Assembly (NCBI RefSeq): GCF_000826185.2 | Contig: NZ_LN648875.1 | Location: 1 to 64,000, forward strand | Reading direction: 5' to 3' | DNA length: 64,000 nucleotides | From: Microbacterium gorillae | GTDB taxonomy: Bacteria; Actinomycetota; Actinomycetes; Actinomycetales; Microbacteriaceae | Part shown: positions 34,583-43,804 of the stretch, piece by piece | Layout of the letters: every line of letters begins with the position of its first letter | Numbering within the stretch: position 1 is the first letter of the stretch | Made by a program: the position numbers and the translations under genes | The notes under the pieces: generated by a model | What the model was told of the DNA's origin: nothing | Databases searched by the model: none | What the model saw: only the letters and a program-made list of their open reading frames with translations

Positions 34583-37129
34583 TCAGGCCGCGAGCGGAAC
34601 GGTGTGTCCGGAGGTCACCGCGAGCGCGTCGCCCGCGACGTCCACCGTCAGCACGGATCCGGTCGTGGCCACATCGGTGACCAGCAGGTCCGCGATGCGG
34701 TCGTCGACCTCGCGCTGGATGAGCCGACGCAGCGGCCGGGCACCGTACTCGGGCTGGTGGCCGTGCTCGGCCAACCATGCCACGGCGGCGTCCGTCACCT
34801 CGAGACTCAGACCCTGCGCGGTCACGCGCCGGCGAGTGTCCGCCAGCAGCAGCGTGACGATCTGCTCGAGCTGGGTGCGCTCGAGCTTGCGGAACAGGAC
34901 GATCTCGTCGATGCGGTTCAGGAACTCCGGACGCATCTGCTCACGCAGCTTGCCCATGATCCGCTCCCGCAGCTGCTCCTGCGAGCCGAAACCGGTCTCG
35001 CCGCCACCGTCCGCGAGGAAGCCGATCGCTCCGCCGCGGGAGGCGAGCAGCTCGCCACCGATGTTGCTGGTCATGATGACCACCGTGTTGCGGAAGTCGA
35101 CCGTGCGGCCCTGTCCGTCGGTCAGGCGACCGTCATCGAGCACCTGCAGCAGCAGGTTGAACACGTCCGGGTGCGCCTTCTCGATCTCGTCGAACAGCAC
35201 GATCGAGTACGGGTTGCGGCGCACGCGCTCGGTGAGCTGACCGGCCTCGTCGTAGCCGACGTATCCGGGAGGGGCACCGACCAGACGGGCGACCGTGTGG
35301 CGCTCGCCGAACTCGCTCATGTCGAAGCGGATCACCGCATCGTCATCGTCGAACAGACTCTGCGCGAGTCCCTTCGCCAGCTCGGTCTTGCCCACGCCGG
35401 TGGGGCCGAGGAAGAGGAACGAACCGATCGGCCGGCGAGCGTCGCTCATGCCGGTCCGATTGCGCCGGACGGACCGAGCGACCGCGGCGACCGCGTCGTC
35501 CTGTCCGATCACGCGCTCGTGCAGCTCGGCCTCCAGCGACCCCATGCGCTCACGCTCCGTGGAGGTCAGGCGCTGGGCCGGGATCCCGGTGGCCCGGCTG
35601 ACGACGGCGGCGATCTGCGCCTCGTCGACGACCGCGGCCGCGGTGATCGCACCGGGACCGGTGGCCGTGTCGAGCTCGGCCTGCACCGCGGCGATGTCGT
35701 CGCGGATCGCACTGGCCTGCTCGTACCGCTCGGCGGAGACGGCCGCGTTCTTGTCGGCCTCCAGTTCCGCGAGCCGCGCGACGAGACCGGACACGTCCGG
35801 GGTCACGCCGAGGCGCAGCCGCAGGCGGGCACCGGCCTGGTCGATCAGGTCGATGGCCTTGTCCGGCAGCACCCTGTCCACGAGGTAGCGGTCGCTGAGC
35901 TCCGCCGCCGCGCGCAGCGCGTCGTCGGTGTAGGTGACGTGGTGGTGGTCCTGGTACGCGTCGCGCAGGCCGTGCAGGATCGCGACGGCGTCCTCGATCG
36001 AGGGCTCCCCCACGCGCACGGGCTGGAAGCGGCGCTCCAGCGCCGGGTCCTTCTCGATCTTCCGGTATTCGGACAGCGTCGTGGCACCGACCAGGTGCAG
36101 CTCGCCGCGTGCGAGGCGGGGCTTGAGGATGTTGCCGGCGTCCATCGCACCGTCGCCGCCGCCACCGGCGCCGACCACGGTGTGGATCTCGTCGATGAAG
36201 GCGATGACCTCATCGCGGCGCCCGGCGATCTCCTCGAGCGTCTTGGTCAGGCGCTCCTCGAAGTCGCCGCGGTAGCGCGTCCCGGCGAGCATGGCGGGCA
36301 GGTCCAGCGCGATGACGGAGCGTCCGCGCAGCTGTTCCGGCACAGCACCGTCGACGATCGCGCGGGCGAGGCCCTCGACGACGGCCGTCTTGCCGACGCC
36401 GGCCTCACCGATCAGCACCGGGTTGTTCTTGGTGCGACGGCTGAGGATCTCGATCGTCTGCTCGATCTCGTCGGCGCGCCCGATCACGGGGTCCAGACGC
36501 CCGTCGCGCGCGAGCGCGGTGAGGTCGGTGCCGTAGGTGTCCAGCATCGGAGTCTCGCTGTCCGTCGACGGCGTGGCCGCCGTCGGAGCGGGTGCCGTCG
36601 GCGACGACACGGTCTCGCGCATGCTCTGCACGAGCGCGTCCGGGGTCACGCCGGCGTCGGCGAGGATCTGCCCGGCCGGCGTGTCCTGCGACAGGACGAG
36701 CGCGAAGAAGACGTGTTCGGGGTCGATGTACGTCGAGCCGGACGAGCGGGCCACCTGCAGTGAGTGGAACAGCGCACGGCGGACCGAGCTCGTCACGGCG
36801 GCCCCCTCGGCCTCGACCGCGTCCCCGACCTGGGGCAGCCGGGACTCGGCGGCGGTCACGATGGCGGCGGTGTCGATGCCGAGGCGGGCCACGGCGTCAT
36901 GCATCGGGGCGGCGTCGACGAGGACGCGCAGAACGTGCAGCGCATCCAGTTCGCGCTGACCGCGTTCGAGCGCGTAGCGTCCAGCGGCCTGCAGGACCTC
37001 CTGGGTCCGGGCGCTGAGGAATTGGGTGAGATCGATGGACCGAGCCGCGCGAGCCTGCTCGCCGCGCACATAGCGGGCGAGGAAGTCGTCGAACGAGCCG
37101 TTCCCGTTCTCGGTGAAGTCGTCGGGCAC
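34583..37129 (-). CDS. ClpC-like AAA+ unfoldase (Clp protease ATP-binding subunit)
   Basis: An ~848-residue double-AAA+ ATPase that unfolds substrates for ClpP or acts as a chaperone. Order seen: Clp N-domain ([29 protein letters not shown]), AAA-1 with Walker A GEAGVGKT, a short middle region with a UVR-like [17 protein letters not shown]-2 with Walker A GPTGVGKT and [10 protein letters not shown], then the C-terminal D2 domain ([15 protein letters not shown]). The short middle domain favours ClpC/ClpA over ClpB. The GTG at 37129 has GGAGG five bases before it. A HAIR operator upstream marks it as heat-shock controlled by HspR. Whether an IGF/LGF-type ClpP loop is present was not resolved. 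Confidence 0.92.
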   Translation of the reverse strand: MPDDFTENGNGSFDDFLARYVRGEQARAARSIDLTQFLSARTQEVLQAAGRYALERGQRELDALHVLRVLVDAAPMHDAVARLGIDTAAIVTAAESRLPQVGDAVEAEGAAVTSSVRRALFHSLQVARSSGSTYIDPEHVFFALVLSQDTPAGQILADAGVTPDALVQSMRETVSSPTAPAPTAATPSTDSETPMLDTYGTDLTALARDGRLDPVIGRADEIEQTIEILSRRTKNNPVLIGEAGVGKTAVVEGLARAIVDGAVPEQLRGRSVIALDLPAMLAGTRYRGDFEERLTKTLEEIAGRRDEVIAFIDEIHTVVGAGGGGDGAMDAGNILKPRLARGELHLVGATTLSEYRKIEKDPALERRFQPVRVGEPSIEDAVAILHGLRDAYQDHHHVTYTDDALRAAAELSDRYLVDRVLPDKAIDLIDQAGARLRLRLGVTPDVSGLVARLAELEADKNAAVSAERYEQASAIRDDIAAVQAELDTATGPGAITAAAVVDEAQIAAVVSRATGIPAQRLTSTERERMGSLEAELHERVIGQDDAVAAVARSVRRNRTGMSDARRPIGSFLFLGPTGVGKTELAKGLAQSLFDDDDAVIRFDMSEFGERHTVARLVGAPPGYVGYDEAGQLTERVRRNPYSIVLFDEIEKAHPDVFNLLLQVLDDGRLTDGQGRTVDFRNTVVIMTSNIGGELLASRGGAIGFLADGGGETGFGSQEQLRERIMGKLREQMRPEFLNRIDEIVLFRKLERTQLEQIVTLLLADTRRRVTAQGLSLEVTDAAVAWLAEHGHQPEYGARPLRRLIQREVDDRIADLLVTDVATTGSVLTVDVAGDALAVTSGHTVPLAA

Positions 37130-37148
37130 GTGCACCTCCAGGGTCAAA

Positions 37149-37169
37149 CTTGAGTGCCTTACGCTCAAG
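37149..37169. promoter_or_regulatory. HAIR element (HspR operator) upstream of clp
   Basis: CTTGAGT-N7-GCTCAAG matches the HspR-associated inverted repeat CTTGAGT-N7-ACTCAAG with one mismatch, and the dyad extends by two bases on each side. It sits 20 bases before the clp start and overlaps a TTGAAC -35 candidate. Confidence 0.85.
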
Positions 37170-37190
37170 TTCAACGCGGTGCCGCGCGAG

Positions 37191-37763
37191 CTATTCCCGT
37201 TGCCGTGACTCGCGGCGATTTTCCAGCTTCGACGGACGGAGCGCCGTGAATCTGCGCACGCCCCTCTCCTCGCCCCCGATCACGTGGCGCTCGCCCCGCG
37301 TTCCGGCCGCGGCGTACCCGGCGCGCTCCGCCGTGCGGATGGACGCCGCATTCCACGGCTCGATCAGCAGATCGATGATGCGGAGCGCGGGCAGCGTCCA
37401 CGCGAACGCGGTGAGTGCGGCCAGCGCATCCGCGGCGTAGCCGTTCCCGCGTGCGGAGGGTGCGATCGCATATCCGGCGCGCGCCCGCTCCGGGTCCTCC
37501 TGATCAAGCCAGAGTCCGCAGTGCCCGACGGCCACGCCGGACAGCAGCGCCACCGCGAACGAGAAGCCCACTCCCTCCGCATGTCGCGCGCGCTGCCGTT
37601 CCACCCAGGCCCGGGCCTCGGCGTCGCTCGCGTGCGGGGGCAGCGTACTGGTCTGCGGAATGTACGGGTCCTGCGCGAGCGCCACATCCTCCTCGCCGAC
37701 CGCACGGAGGATCACACCGCCGTACCCCGGCGGGTCCTCCGGCCACGGCGGAAGTACACGCAT
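37191..37763 (-). CDS. GNAT-family acetyltransferase
   Basis: About 190 residues of the RimJ/RimL type: ILRAVGEEDVALAQD at the N-terminus, SGVAVGHCGLWLDQEDPERARAGYAIAPSARGNGYAADALAALTAFAW with the acetyl-CoA loop RGNGYA, and LIEPWNAASIRTAERAGYAAAGT. It acetylates an amine, either protein N-terminal or a small molecule. ATG at 37763 is preferred (a CAGACT -10 six bases upstream); ATG at 37781 is in frame. It lies upstream of clp but beyond the HAIR box, so is probably separate. Confidence 0.88.
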   Translation of the reverse strand: MRVLPPWPEDPPGYGGVILRAVGEEDVALAQDPYIPQTSTLPPHASDAEARAWVERQRARHAEGVGFSFAVALLSGVAVGHCGLWLDQEDPERARAGYAIAPSARGNGYAADALAALTAFAWTLPALRIIDLLIEPWNAASIRTAERAGYAAAGTRGERHVIGGEERGVRRFTALRPSKLENRRESRQRE

Positions 37764-37924
37764 CCCACCAGTCTGGGCCATCGTCCTGTTTCGGGGAGTT
37801 CCGACGCCACCGGCTGCTGTCGCACCCTTCGGCTGATGACCGAACCGTGGATGCGACCGTTCCGCGGGTCGGCGAGGATTCCGGCGACGCCGGCTGCCGG
37901 AGCGCCGCGCGTTGCGGCGTGCTC
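37764..37924. other. Intergenic stretch between the GNAT gene and HNH element 2
   Basis: About 160 bp with the GNAT promoter. GGATGCGACCGTTCC-like words near 37852 resemble sequence inside the element's arm, so the element could begin somewhat earlier than 37925. No gene is seen. Confidence 0.5.
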
Positions 37925-38267
37925 GGGTTCTTCTGGCTGAGGACGACACAGGTTGTCGGGATGGTGGCGTTCTCCTGTCGGCGCGCGGATCCGGGGGCGG
38001 TCGGGTCGGGTGCGCTCGTCACTGCGGGTTCCGTTCGTGCCGCGCTTCGAGGGTCGGGGTGGCTGAGTTTCGGCTTAAGACCGCCCGGTGGATGGTTGCG
38101 TTCCGGACGCCGTCTCGCGATCCGTGCCGGGTCAGGTTCTTCCGCTTAAGACGGCCCCGTGGATGGGGACGTTCCGCTCGCCGGCTCGCGTTCCATATCG
38201 GGGGCGCGGGTCGTTTCGGCGAGCGTCGGCGAGACGAAACGTCGTGACGAGCGCGGCGGGATCGGGG
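37925..38267 (+). repeat. Left inverted-repeat arm of HNH element 2
   Basis: Non-coding arm with the outer CTGAGG variant and two CTTAAG sites 71 bp apart (38074, 38145). Each of the two is followed by GGATGG and a GTTCC word, implying an internal tandem duplication absent from element 1. Confidence 0.65.
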
Positions 38268-38359
38268 GTGAGAGAAACCTCATCTCCACAGGCTGAAATC
38301 CATACACAGCCTGGGATATTCAACGTCCAATGTCGGTGCCCCGGCGTAAAATATGGGTT
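38268..38359 (+). promoter_or_regulatory. Conserved leader and leaderless promoter of HNH gene 2
   Basis: Nearly identical to 18930-19021; I see one substitution (ATCCATAC versus ATCCATCC) from GAGAGAAACC to the ATG. TAAAAT at 38347-38352 is seven bases from the ATG. Confidence 0.65.
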
Positions 38360-39751
38360 ATGAACACGACGATGGAACGGACCCGGGAAACGATGGCACA
38401 CGCCGTCGCCGACCTCCGCTCCATCCTTACCTCCGGCACCCTCGGTGAGGCGTCGAGGGAGGACGTTCTCGGGTTCGCGATCAGCGTCGGAGACATGCTC
38501 CGGCAATCAGAAGCCGCCGCGATCGAACTGACCGGTGTCATCGAGAAGCGCTCCGCCACGGCGGAGCGCTTCGACGTCTCCTCCGACTGCCGCAGTGCAA
38601 ACGAAGTCCTGCAGCGCACCACCGGTGCCGCCCCCACCACCGTCAAGCGATGGAGCCGGCTGGTCGCGACCATCAAGCCCGCACGGGTGTTGCCCTCGGG
38701 TGAGGAGAAGCCGGCCGAGTTCCCCGCCCTCCGTGAGGCACTCACCACCGGTGCCATCGGCGCGGACGGCCTGGAGGCCGCGACCCGTCCTCTGCGGGAG
38801 ATCAAGGATCGCGTCGCGCCGACGGCTCTCACGGAGGTTGATGAGGTTCTCGCCGCGATGACCACGACCACCGGTGCGCCGGTGATGTGTGACACCCTCC
38901 GCGACCTCTCCCTCCGGCTCGCCACAGACCTGGACATCACCGGCGCCGACGACGACGAAGAGAAGGCCTTCCAAGGTCGGGCCCTGCGGCTCGGGATCAA
39001 GCGCAACGGGCTCGTGCCGATCACCGGTCAACTCGTCCCGGATGTCGCCGGGGCGCTCTCGGTCCTGTTGGATTCGATCAACAACCCGCACGGCCAGCCT
39101 GCGGGTGTGAAGTTCCGGCCGTCGGACGAGTCCGATGAGAACGCGGATGTGCGGACGATGGTGCAACGCAACCATGACGCCCTCGGCACGATCCTGGCCG
39201 CGGTGCCGAACGCGCCGGACATGCCAACGAACGGTGGCGGCGCACCGGTCCTCGTGATCCACGCGACTGAGGACACTGTCCGTGCCGGTGAGGGGTGGGC
39301 CACGATCCCCGGGGCCGATGCGACGGGCACGGATGTGCCGGTCCCGTTCGCGGCGGCGAAGCACGTCGGATGCTGTGGCACCATCCAGCACCTCACCACC
39401 GCCACCAACGGGCGGATCGTGAAGCTCACCATCGACAAGCGGCTCTTCAGCACCGACCAGCGGTGTGCGATCAGCGTCCGGGACCGGTCGTGCGTGATCC
39501 CGGGGTGCCACACGCCGGCCCGGTGGTGTGAGATCCACCACGTCACCGGGTGGGCGCAAGGCGGTCAGACGGACGTCGATAACGGGGTGCTGATCTGCTG
39601 GCACCACCACCGCTTCATCGACCGCATGGGCTGGGACATCCGCATGACCGACGGCGTCCCCGAAGTACGACCACCCGACTGGATCGACCCCACGAAGACC
39701 TGGCAACCCACCGGCCCACGCGCCGCAGGCCGGCCGAAGCGGGGTGCGTGA
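38360..39751 (+). CDS. DUF222 domain / HNH endonuclease (13E12-repeat family), copy 2
   Basis: A 463-residue paralogue of the gene at 19022, the same length and colinear with no gaps. DUF222 region first, then HNH: CVIPGCHTPARWCEIHHV and DNGVLICWHHHRFIDR near 395-430. Differences cluster around residues 30-60, 150-200 and at the C-terminus (KRGA versus KRHA), while the core is nearly the same. The HNH residues are kept in both copies. The ATG at 38360 follows the conserved leader; an in-frame start at 38330 would break the promoter. Role unknown; a homing or transposition-linked nuclease is one hypothesis. Confidence 0.92.
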   Translation: MNTTMERTRETMAHAVADLRSILTSGTLGEASREDVLGFAISVGDMLRQSEAAAIELTGVIEKRSATAERFDVSSDCRSANEVLQRTTGAAPTTVKRWSRLVATIKPARVLPSGEEKPAEFPALREALTTGAIGADGLEAATRPLREIKDRVAPTALTEVDEVLAAMTTTTGAPVMCDTLRDLSLRLATDLDITGADDDEEKAFQGRALRLGIKRNGLVPITGQLVPDVAGALSVLLDSINNPHGQPAGVKFRPSDESDENADVRTMVQRNHDALGTILAAVPNAPDMPTNGGGAPVLVIHATEDTVRAGEGWATIPGADATGTDVPVPFAAAKHVGCCGTIQHLTTATNGRIVKLTIDKRLFSTDQRCAISVRDRSCVIPGCHTPARWCEIHHVTGWAQGGQTDVDNGVLICWHHHRFIDRMGWDIRMTDGVPEVRPPDWIDPTKTWQPTGPRAAGRPKRGA

Positions 39752-40090
39752 TGTCCGGGGAGAACTCCGCCCACACCACACCCACCCCGCGCCCTCCGAC
39801 CTTCCGCCTCGCCGACGCTCACCCAACGACCGGGACAGAGAACCACGTCGAGAACGAGACCGGCGTGATGGCAACCACCCCGCGAACGCGACCCGGCGAC
39901 GAGAGACGACCCGTGACGGACGGTCTTAAGCCGAAAACCCAACCCCGCCGAAACCCGCAGCGCCCAACGGGACGCACCAACCGCACCCCCAGCGCACCCG
40001 ACGCGACCACCCCGACACCCGCGCGCCGACAGACGAACAGCACCACCCCAACGACCCGTGTCGTCTTAAGCCAAAAGAACGCGACAACGC
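39752..40090 (-). repeat. Right inverted-repeat arm of HNH element 2
   Basis: About 340 bp, C-rich on the plus strand, with CTTAAG at 39925-39930 and 40065-40070. It corresponds to the reverse complement of the left arms of both elements. The sequence from 40091 to 40280 before the DeoR stop shows no gene or clear signal. Confidence 0.7.
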
Positions 40091-40280
40091 CGGAACGTGA
40101 CACGACCACGTCCGCGACACACGGACCAACGATTCGTCAAGAGGGCGCTCACCCAACGCCAGCGATGGCGACCCCGCCGGATCCGAACCCGAACCCCGCC
40201 GCCAAGCCGAGCGACGTCCGCCAACACGCGGACGCGGTCCGGGGAAAGACTGCAGCTCCCGTCGCCCCGGAGCGGAGGGG

Positions 40281-41069
40281 TCACTCCGCGACGATCACCC
40301 GATACCCCGCCGCCTCCAACGACGACACCTGCTCAACCGTCGCCCCCGAGTCCGTGATGACCGTGTGGAAGAGTTCCGGCCCCCCGATCACAGCGAACGC
40401 CCGCTCCCCGATCTTCGACGAATCCGCGACGATCACCGCCGTCTGCGCCCGCGTCGCCATGGCGCGGTTGACCACGGCCTCGCGCTCGTCGTGTCCGGTC
40501 GCGCCCAGCACCGGATCGATGCCGACCACCCCGATGAACGCGAAATCCAACGTCATCGCGTTCAGCACCGCATCCGCGAAATTCCCCACCGCCTCGTACG
40601 AGCGCGGGTGCAGCACTCCCCCGGTCAGGACCGTCTTGATCTGCTCGCGTGGCGCCAACCCCATCGCGATGTTGACCGAATTCGTCACCATCGTCAGCCC
40701 CGGCTCCGCGGACGCCTCCTGGACGTCCGCGCGCATCGTCAACGCCTCGGCGAGCGCCGTCGTCGTCGTCCCCCCACAAATCCCCACGGTCGCGCCGCGC
40801 GGAACCATGCCCGACGCCGCCCGCGCGATCGCATCCTTCGCGTCGGCGTGCTGGCTCCGCTTGTACCGCAACGGCAGGTCGTACGCCACCGAATGCGCCA
40901 CCGCACCACCGTGGGTCCGACTGAGCAACTGCCGCTCGGCGAGCGCGTCGAGGTCGCGGCGCGCGGTCGCGGGCGACACCCCGAGCTGCGCGACGATGTC
41001 CTCAACCTCCACCCGACCGGAATCGGCGAGAAGCTCGAGGATCGCGGCGTGGCGCGCTGAACGGTTCAT
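40281..41069 (-). CDS. DeoR/GlpR-family transcriptional regulator
   Basis: A 262-residue repressor: N-terminal DeoR helix-turn-helix (ARHAAILELLADSGRVEVEDIVAQLGVSPATARRDLDAL), then the phospho-sugar sensing domain with ICGGTTTTALAEAL, MVTNSVNIAMGL, VLTGGVLHPRSYEAVG, DFAFIGVVGID, and ADSSKIGERAFAVIG. Such proteins usually respond to a sugar phosphate of the pathway they control. It is the last gene of the minus operon, one base after the aldolase stop, so it likely represses this locus and possibly itself. Confidence 0.93.
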   Translation of the reverse strand: MNRSARHAAILELLADSGRVEVEDIVAQLGVSPATARRDLDALAERQLLSRTHGGAVAHSVAYDLPLRYKRSQHADAKDAIARAASGMVPRGATVGICGGTTTTALAEALTMRADVQEASAEPGLTMVTNSVNIAMGLAPREQIKTVLTGGVLHPRSYEAVGNFADAVLNAMTLDFAFIGVVGIDPVLGATGHDEREAVVNRAMATRAQTAVIVADSSKIGERAFAVIGGPELFHTVITDSGATVEQVSSLEAAGYRVIVAE

Positions 41070-41070
41070 G

Positions 41071-41907
41071 TCACTCCCCGCGGAACAGCGTCAGAAGCCG
41101 CGTCGCCTCGAGCGAGAGCGCCTCACGACCTGCGGCGACGTACTTCCGCGAGTCGACGACAGTGGGATTCGCGTCCAGGAACGCGCGGATCGCACCCGTG
41201 AAGGCGGCGTTCAGATGCGTCGAGACGTTGATCTTCACCAGGCCCGCTCGGATGCCCGCGACGATCGTCTCATCCGGCACCCCGGACGAGCCGTGCAGCA
41301 CCAGCGGAACCGGCACCGCCTCCGCCAACCGGCCGATCAGCTCGATGTCCAGCGCCGCCGTCCGCTCCGTCATCGCGTGCGAGGACCCCACCGCCACGGC
41401 GAGGGCGTCCACACCCGTCTCGGCCACGAACGTCGCCGCCTCGGACGGGTCGGTGCGCACGCCCGGCGCATGGGCGCCGTCCTTGCCGCCGATCTCCCCG
41501 AGCTCAGCCTCCACGAGAACACCCGCGCCGTGGGCGACCGCGACCACCAGCTTGGTCGTGGCGACGTTGTCGACGAAGTCGAGCTTCGCACCGTCGTACA
41601 TCACGCTCGTGAAACCGAGGTCGATCGCCTCCAGCGCGAGACTCTCGCTCTCGGCATGGTCCAGGTGCACGCCGACGGGCACCGACGCCGCCTCCGCCAG
41701 CGCGAGGGACGCCCGCGCGATCGGCGCGAGCGAACCGTGGAAGGCCACGCAGTTCTCGGAGATCTGCAGGATCACCGGCAGCCCGGCGCGCTCCGCCGCG
41801 GCGACGAGGCCCTCGGCGGTCTCCAGGTGCAGGACGTTGAACGCCCCGATCCCGACCCGCTCCGTGCGGGCGTCGGCGAGCAGGCGGGAGGTGTCGGCGC
41901 GAGTCAT
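41071..41907 (-). CDS. Class II fructose/tagatose-bisphosphate aldolase (KbaY/GatY type)
   Basis: A 278-residue zinc aldolase: IGAFNVLHLETAEGLVAAAE, GVHLDHAESESLALEAIDLGFTSVMYDG with the first zinc His, ELGEIGGKD, VLHGSSGVPDE with another His ligand, and VKINVSTHLNAAF. Cleaves a ketose-1,6-bisphosphate into DHAP and glyceraldehyde-3-phosphate. Tagatose versus fructose preference is not decidable by eye. The start at 41907 overlaps the PfkB stop (ATGA). It is the terminal catabolic step of the cluster. Confidence 0.9.
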   Translation of the reverse strand: MTRADTSRLLADARTERVGIGAFNVLHLETAEGLVAAAERAGLPVILQISENCVAFHGSLAPIARASLALAEAASVPVGVHLDHAESESLALEAIDLGFTSVMYDGAKLDFVDNVATTKLVVAVAHGAGVLVEAELGEIGGKDGAHAPGVRTDPSEAATFVAETGVDALAVAVGSSHAMTERTAALDIELIGRLAEAVPVPLVLHGSSGVPDETIVAGIRAGLVKINVSTHLNAAFTGAIRAFLDANPTVVDSRKYVAAGREALSLEATRLLTLFRGE

Positions 41908-42872
41908 GCGGCTCCTTCGGTGCGCGGGGTGGGGTCCAGGGTGTCCGGCGTGATGATCACGTCGGCGGTTCGGGCGGCGAGGGCGGCGTCGAGCTCGCCC
42001 GCGAGCGGCATGGCGACGGCGGCGGCCCCCCACGCCGCCGCCCGACGCGCCGTGGCTTCCAGCGCACCGGGTTCGGCCAGGCACGGGTCCTCCGCGAGGG
42101 ACACCAGGATGGCGGCGACGGTCGCATCGCCGGCCCCGGTCGCGTTGCCGTGCACGACCTCCGGGAACCGCGCCCGCACGGCCTCGCCGTTGCGGTGCGC
42201 CAGCAGCAGACCGTCCTCGCCGAGAGAGGCGAGCACGAGGGTCGCACCGCGCTCATGCAGCGCCCGGACGCCGGCGCGAAGATCGTCGAGTCCGGTCGCC
42301 GCGCGCAGCTCCTCATGATTCGGTTTCAGCGCCGTGACGCGAGCTTCGGCGGCCGCGAGCATCGCCGGGCCGCTCGTGTCCACGAGCACGGGCACGCCGG
42401 AGTGATCCAGCGCCTGAACGGCTCCGACGAGCGCGTCGCCGGACATCCCGGACGGCAGGCTGCCGCAGATCGCGACCGCACGCGCAGTGCGGCCGATCGC
42501 GACGGCCGTATCCCACAGCAGCGTCGCCTCGTGCACGGACGGAGCGACGCCGAACTCGTTGAGGACGGTCGCCTCCCCGCGATCGGCCGCGACCACCGCG
42601 ACGCTGCGGCGCGTATCGGCGGCGACCGGCACCAGGCGGTGCGGCACGCCGGAGGTCTCCAGCTCGGAGCGGAACTCCTCCCCCGTCGCACCCCCGCAGG
42701 TGGTCAGTGCGAGGGTGTCGACGCCCGCCGCGTGCAGCACGCGCGCGACATTGAGCCCCTTGCCGCCGGCGCGACCCACGCCGGTCGGAACGCGATGTGT
42801 GCTCCCCGGGTGGAGGGCGTCCACGTGCCAGGTGAGATCGAGCGCCGGATTCGGAGTGACGGTGAGGATCAT
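41904..42872 (-). CDS. PfkB-family hexose-phosphate kinase (1-phosphofructokinase / tagatose-6-phosphate kinase)
   Basis: A 322-residue ribokinase-fold kinase of the LacC/FruK branch: MILTVTPNPALDLTWHVD, VGRAGGKGLNVARVLHAAG (substrate loop), CGSLPSGMSGDALV, ALKPNHEELRAATG, and the catalytic NATGAGDATVAAIL with Asp in GAGD. Converts tagatose-6-phosphate or fructose-1-phosphate to the bisphosphate. Overlaps both neighbours by four bases. In context with an AgaS-like gene and a KbaY/GatY aldolase, tagatose-6-phosphate is the better guess. Confidence 0.9.
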   Translation of the reverse strand: MILTVTPNPALDLTWHVDALHPGSTHRVPTGVGRAGGKGLNVARVLHAAGVDTLALTTCGGATGEEFRSELETSGVPHRLVPVAADTRRSVAVVAADRGEATVLNEFGVAPSVHEATLLWDTAVAIGRTARAVAICGSLPSGMSGDALVGAVQALDHSGVPVLVDTSGPAMLAAAEARVTALKPNHEELRAATGLDDLRAGVRALHERGATLVLASLGEDGLLLAHRNGEAVRARFPEVVHGNATGAGDATVAAILVSLAEDPCLAEPGALEATARRAAAWGAAAVAMPLAGELDAALAARTADVIITPDTLDPTPRTEGAA

Positions 42873-43804
42873 GCGCTCACCACTTCGCGTGCGGCCAGTG
42901 CGGCACCGAGGACGCCGGCGTCCTCACCGAGCGCGGCGCGCAGCAGCCGCGGACGACGGTGGAAGGACAGCAGACCGTCCACGCGGGCATCCAGTGGCTC
43001 GAAGAGGTCATCCCCCGCTTCGGCGAGCCCCCCGCCGATCACGACCGCTTCCGGAGCGATGGTGGCAGCCAGTCGCGCGATATGCGTGGCGAGCGCCCCG
43101 ACCGCATCGTCCCAGACGGCGGACGCGACGTGATCGCCGGCACGCGACGCGGCGAGCACATCGCGCGCACCGGCCACGGTGCGGCCGGTCCGGGCCGAAT
43201 AGCGGCGCGCGATCGCCCCCGCAGAGGCGATCGTCTCCAGGCATCCCACGGCACCGCACGGACACGGCTCACCGTGCGGATCGGCGAGCGTATGACCGAG
43301 CTCACCGGCGTACCCGCCGGCGGCGTGCGGGCGTCCGCCGAGAACGATCGCCCCGGCGATTCCGGTCCCGATGGCCATCACCACGACATCGGACAGTCCC
43401 CGTGCCGCCCCCAGCTCGACTTCGGCGCGTCCGGCCGACCGCACGTCGTGCCCGAAGGCGACCGGTGTGTCCAGGGCCGCGGTGAGCATGTCCAGGAACG
43501 GGACGTCACGCCAGCCGAGGTTCGCTGCGAAGACACCGGTGCCGGTCGCCTCGTCCACGAGCCCGGGCACGACCACGCCGGTCGCGGCGACGCGCACGTC
43601 CGGGTGCGCGGCACGCAACCGGGAGCTCAACTCGGCCACGGCGGAGACGACGGCGGCCGGCCGATCCGGGCCGTCGGCGGTCGGGGTGCGGACGAGTTCA
43701 CGAATCGCGCCGTGCTCGTCCACGAGGGCGGATTTGGTGTCCGTCCCCCCGACGTCGAAGGCGAGGACGGCGGGGCCGGGTCCGAGCCGTGGGCCCGCGG
43801 TCAT
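42869..43804 (-). CDS. ROK-family sugar kinase
   Basis: A 311-residue kinase without the N-terminal DNA-binding domain of ROK repressors. It has VLAFDVGGTDTKSALVD, MAIGTGIAGAIVLGG, GELGHTLADPHGEPCPCGAVGCLETIAS (the zinc CxCGxxGCxE motif) and a late VVIGGGLAEAGDD. Phosphorylates an imported hexose or amino sugar, likely at O6. The start at 43804 overlaps the SIS gene stop (ATGA), and the stop overlaps the pfkB start. Substrate assignment is by context only. Confidence 0.93.
   Translation of the reverse strand: MTAGPRLGPGPAVLAFDVGGTDTKSALVDEHGAIRELVRTPTADGPDRPAAVVSAVAELSSRLRAAHPDVRVAATGVVVPGLVDEATGTGVFAANLGWRDVPFLDMLTAALDTPVAFGHDVRSAGRAEVELGAARGLSDVVVMAIGTGIAGAIVLGGRPHAAGGYAGELGHTLADPHGEPCPCGAVGCLETIASAGAIARRYSARTGRTVAGARDVLAASRAGDHVASAVWDDAVGALATHIARLAATIAPEAVVIGGGLAEAGDDLFEPLDARVDGLLSFHRRPRLLRAALGEDAGVLGAALAAREVVSA

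Larger units (their letters stand above)
37925..40090. mobile_element. HNH/DUF222 element, copy 2 (inverted-repeat-bounded unit)
   Basis: Same layout and gene orientation as 18645-20722, about 2.17 kb. Motifs: outer CTGAGGACGACACAGG at 37937 (a decayed CTTAAG), inner CTTAAG at 38074, and an extra copy at 38145. On the right, inner CTTAAG is at 39925-39930 and outer at 40065-40070, again 140 bp apart. No transposase. Inserted between the GNAT and DeoR genes; boundaries are estimated. Confidence 0.7.

Noticed and set aside
39748-42318. An 856-codon open frame through the right arm of element 2 and across DeoR and aldolase
   Set aside because: It is Thr/Pro/Arg-rich, crosses non-coding arm sequence and lies antisense to two clear genes; it reads as a composition artefact.
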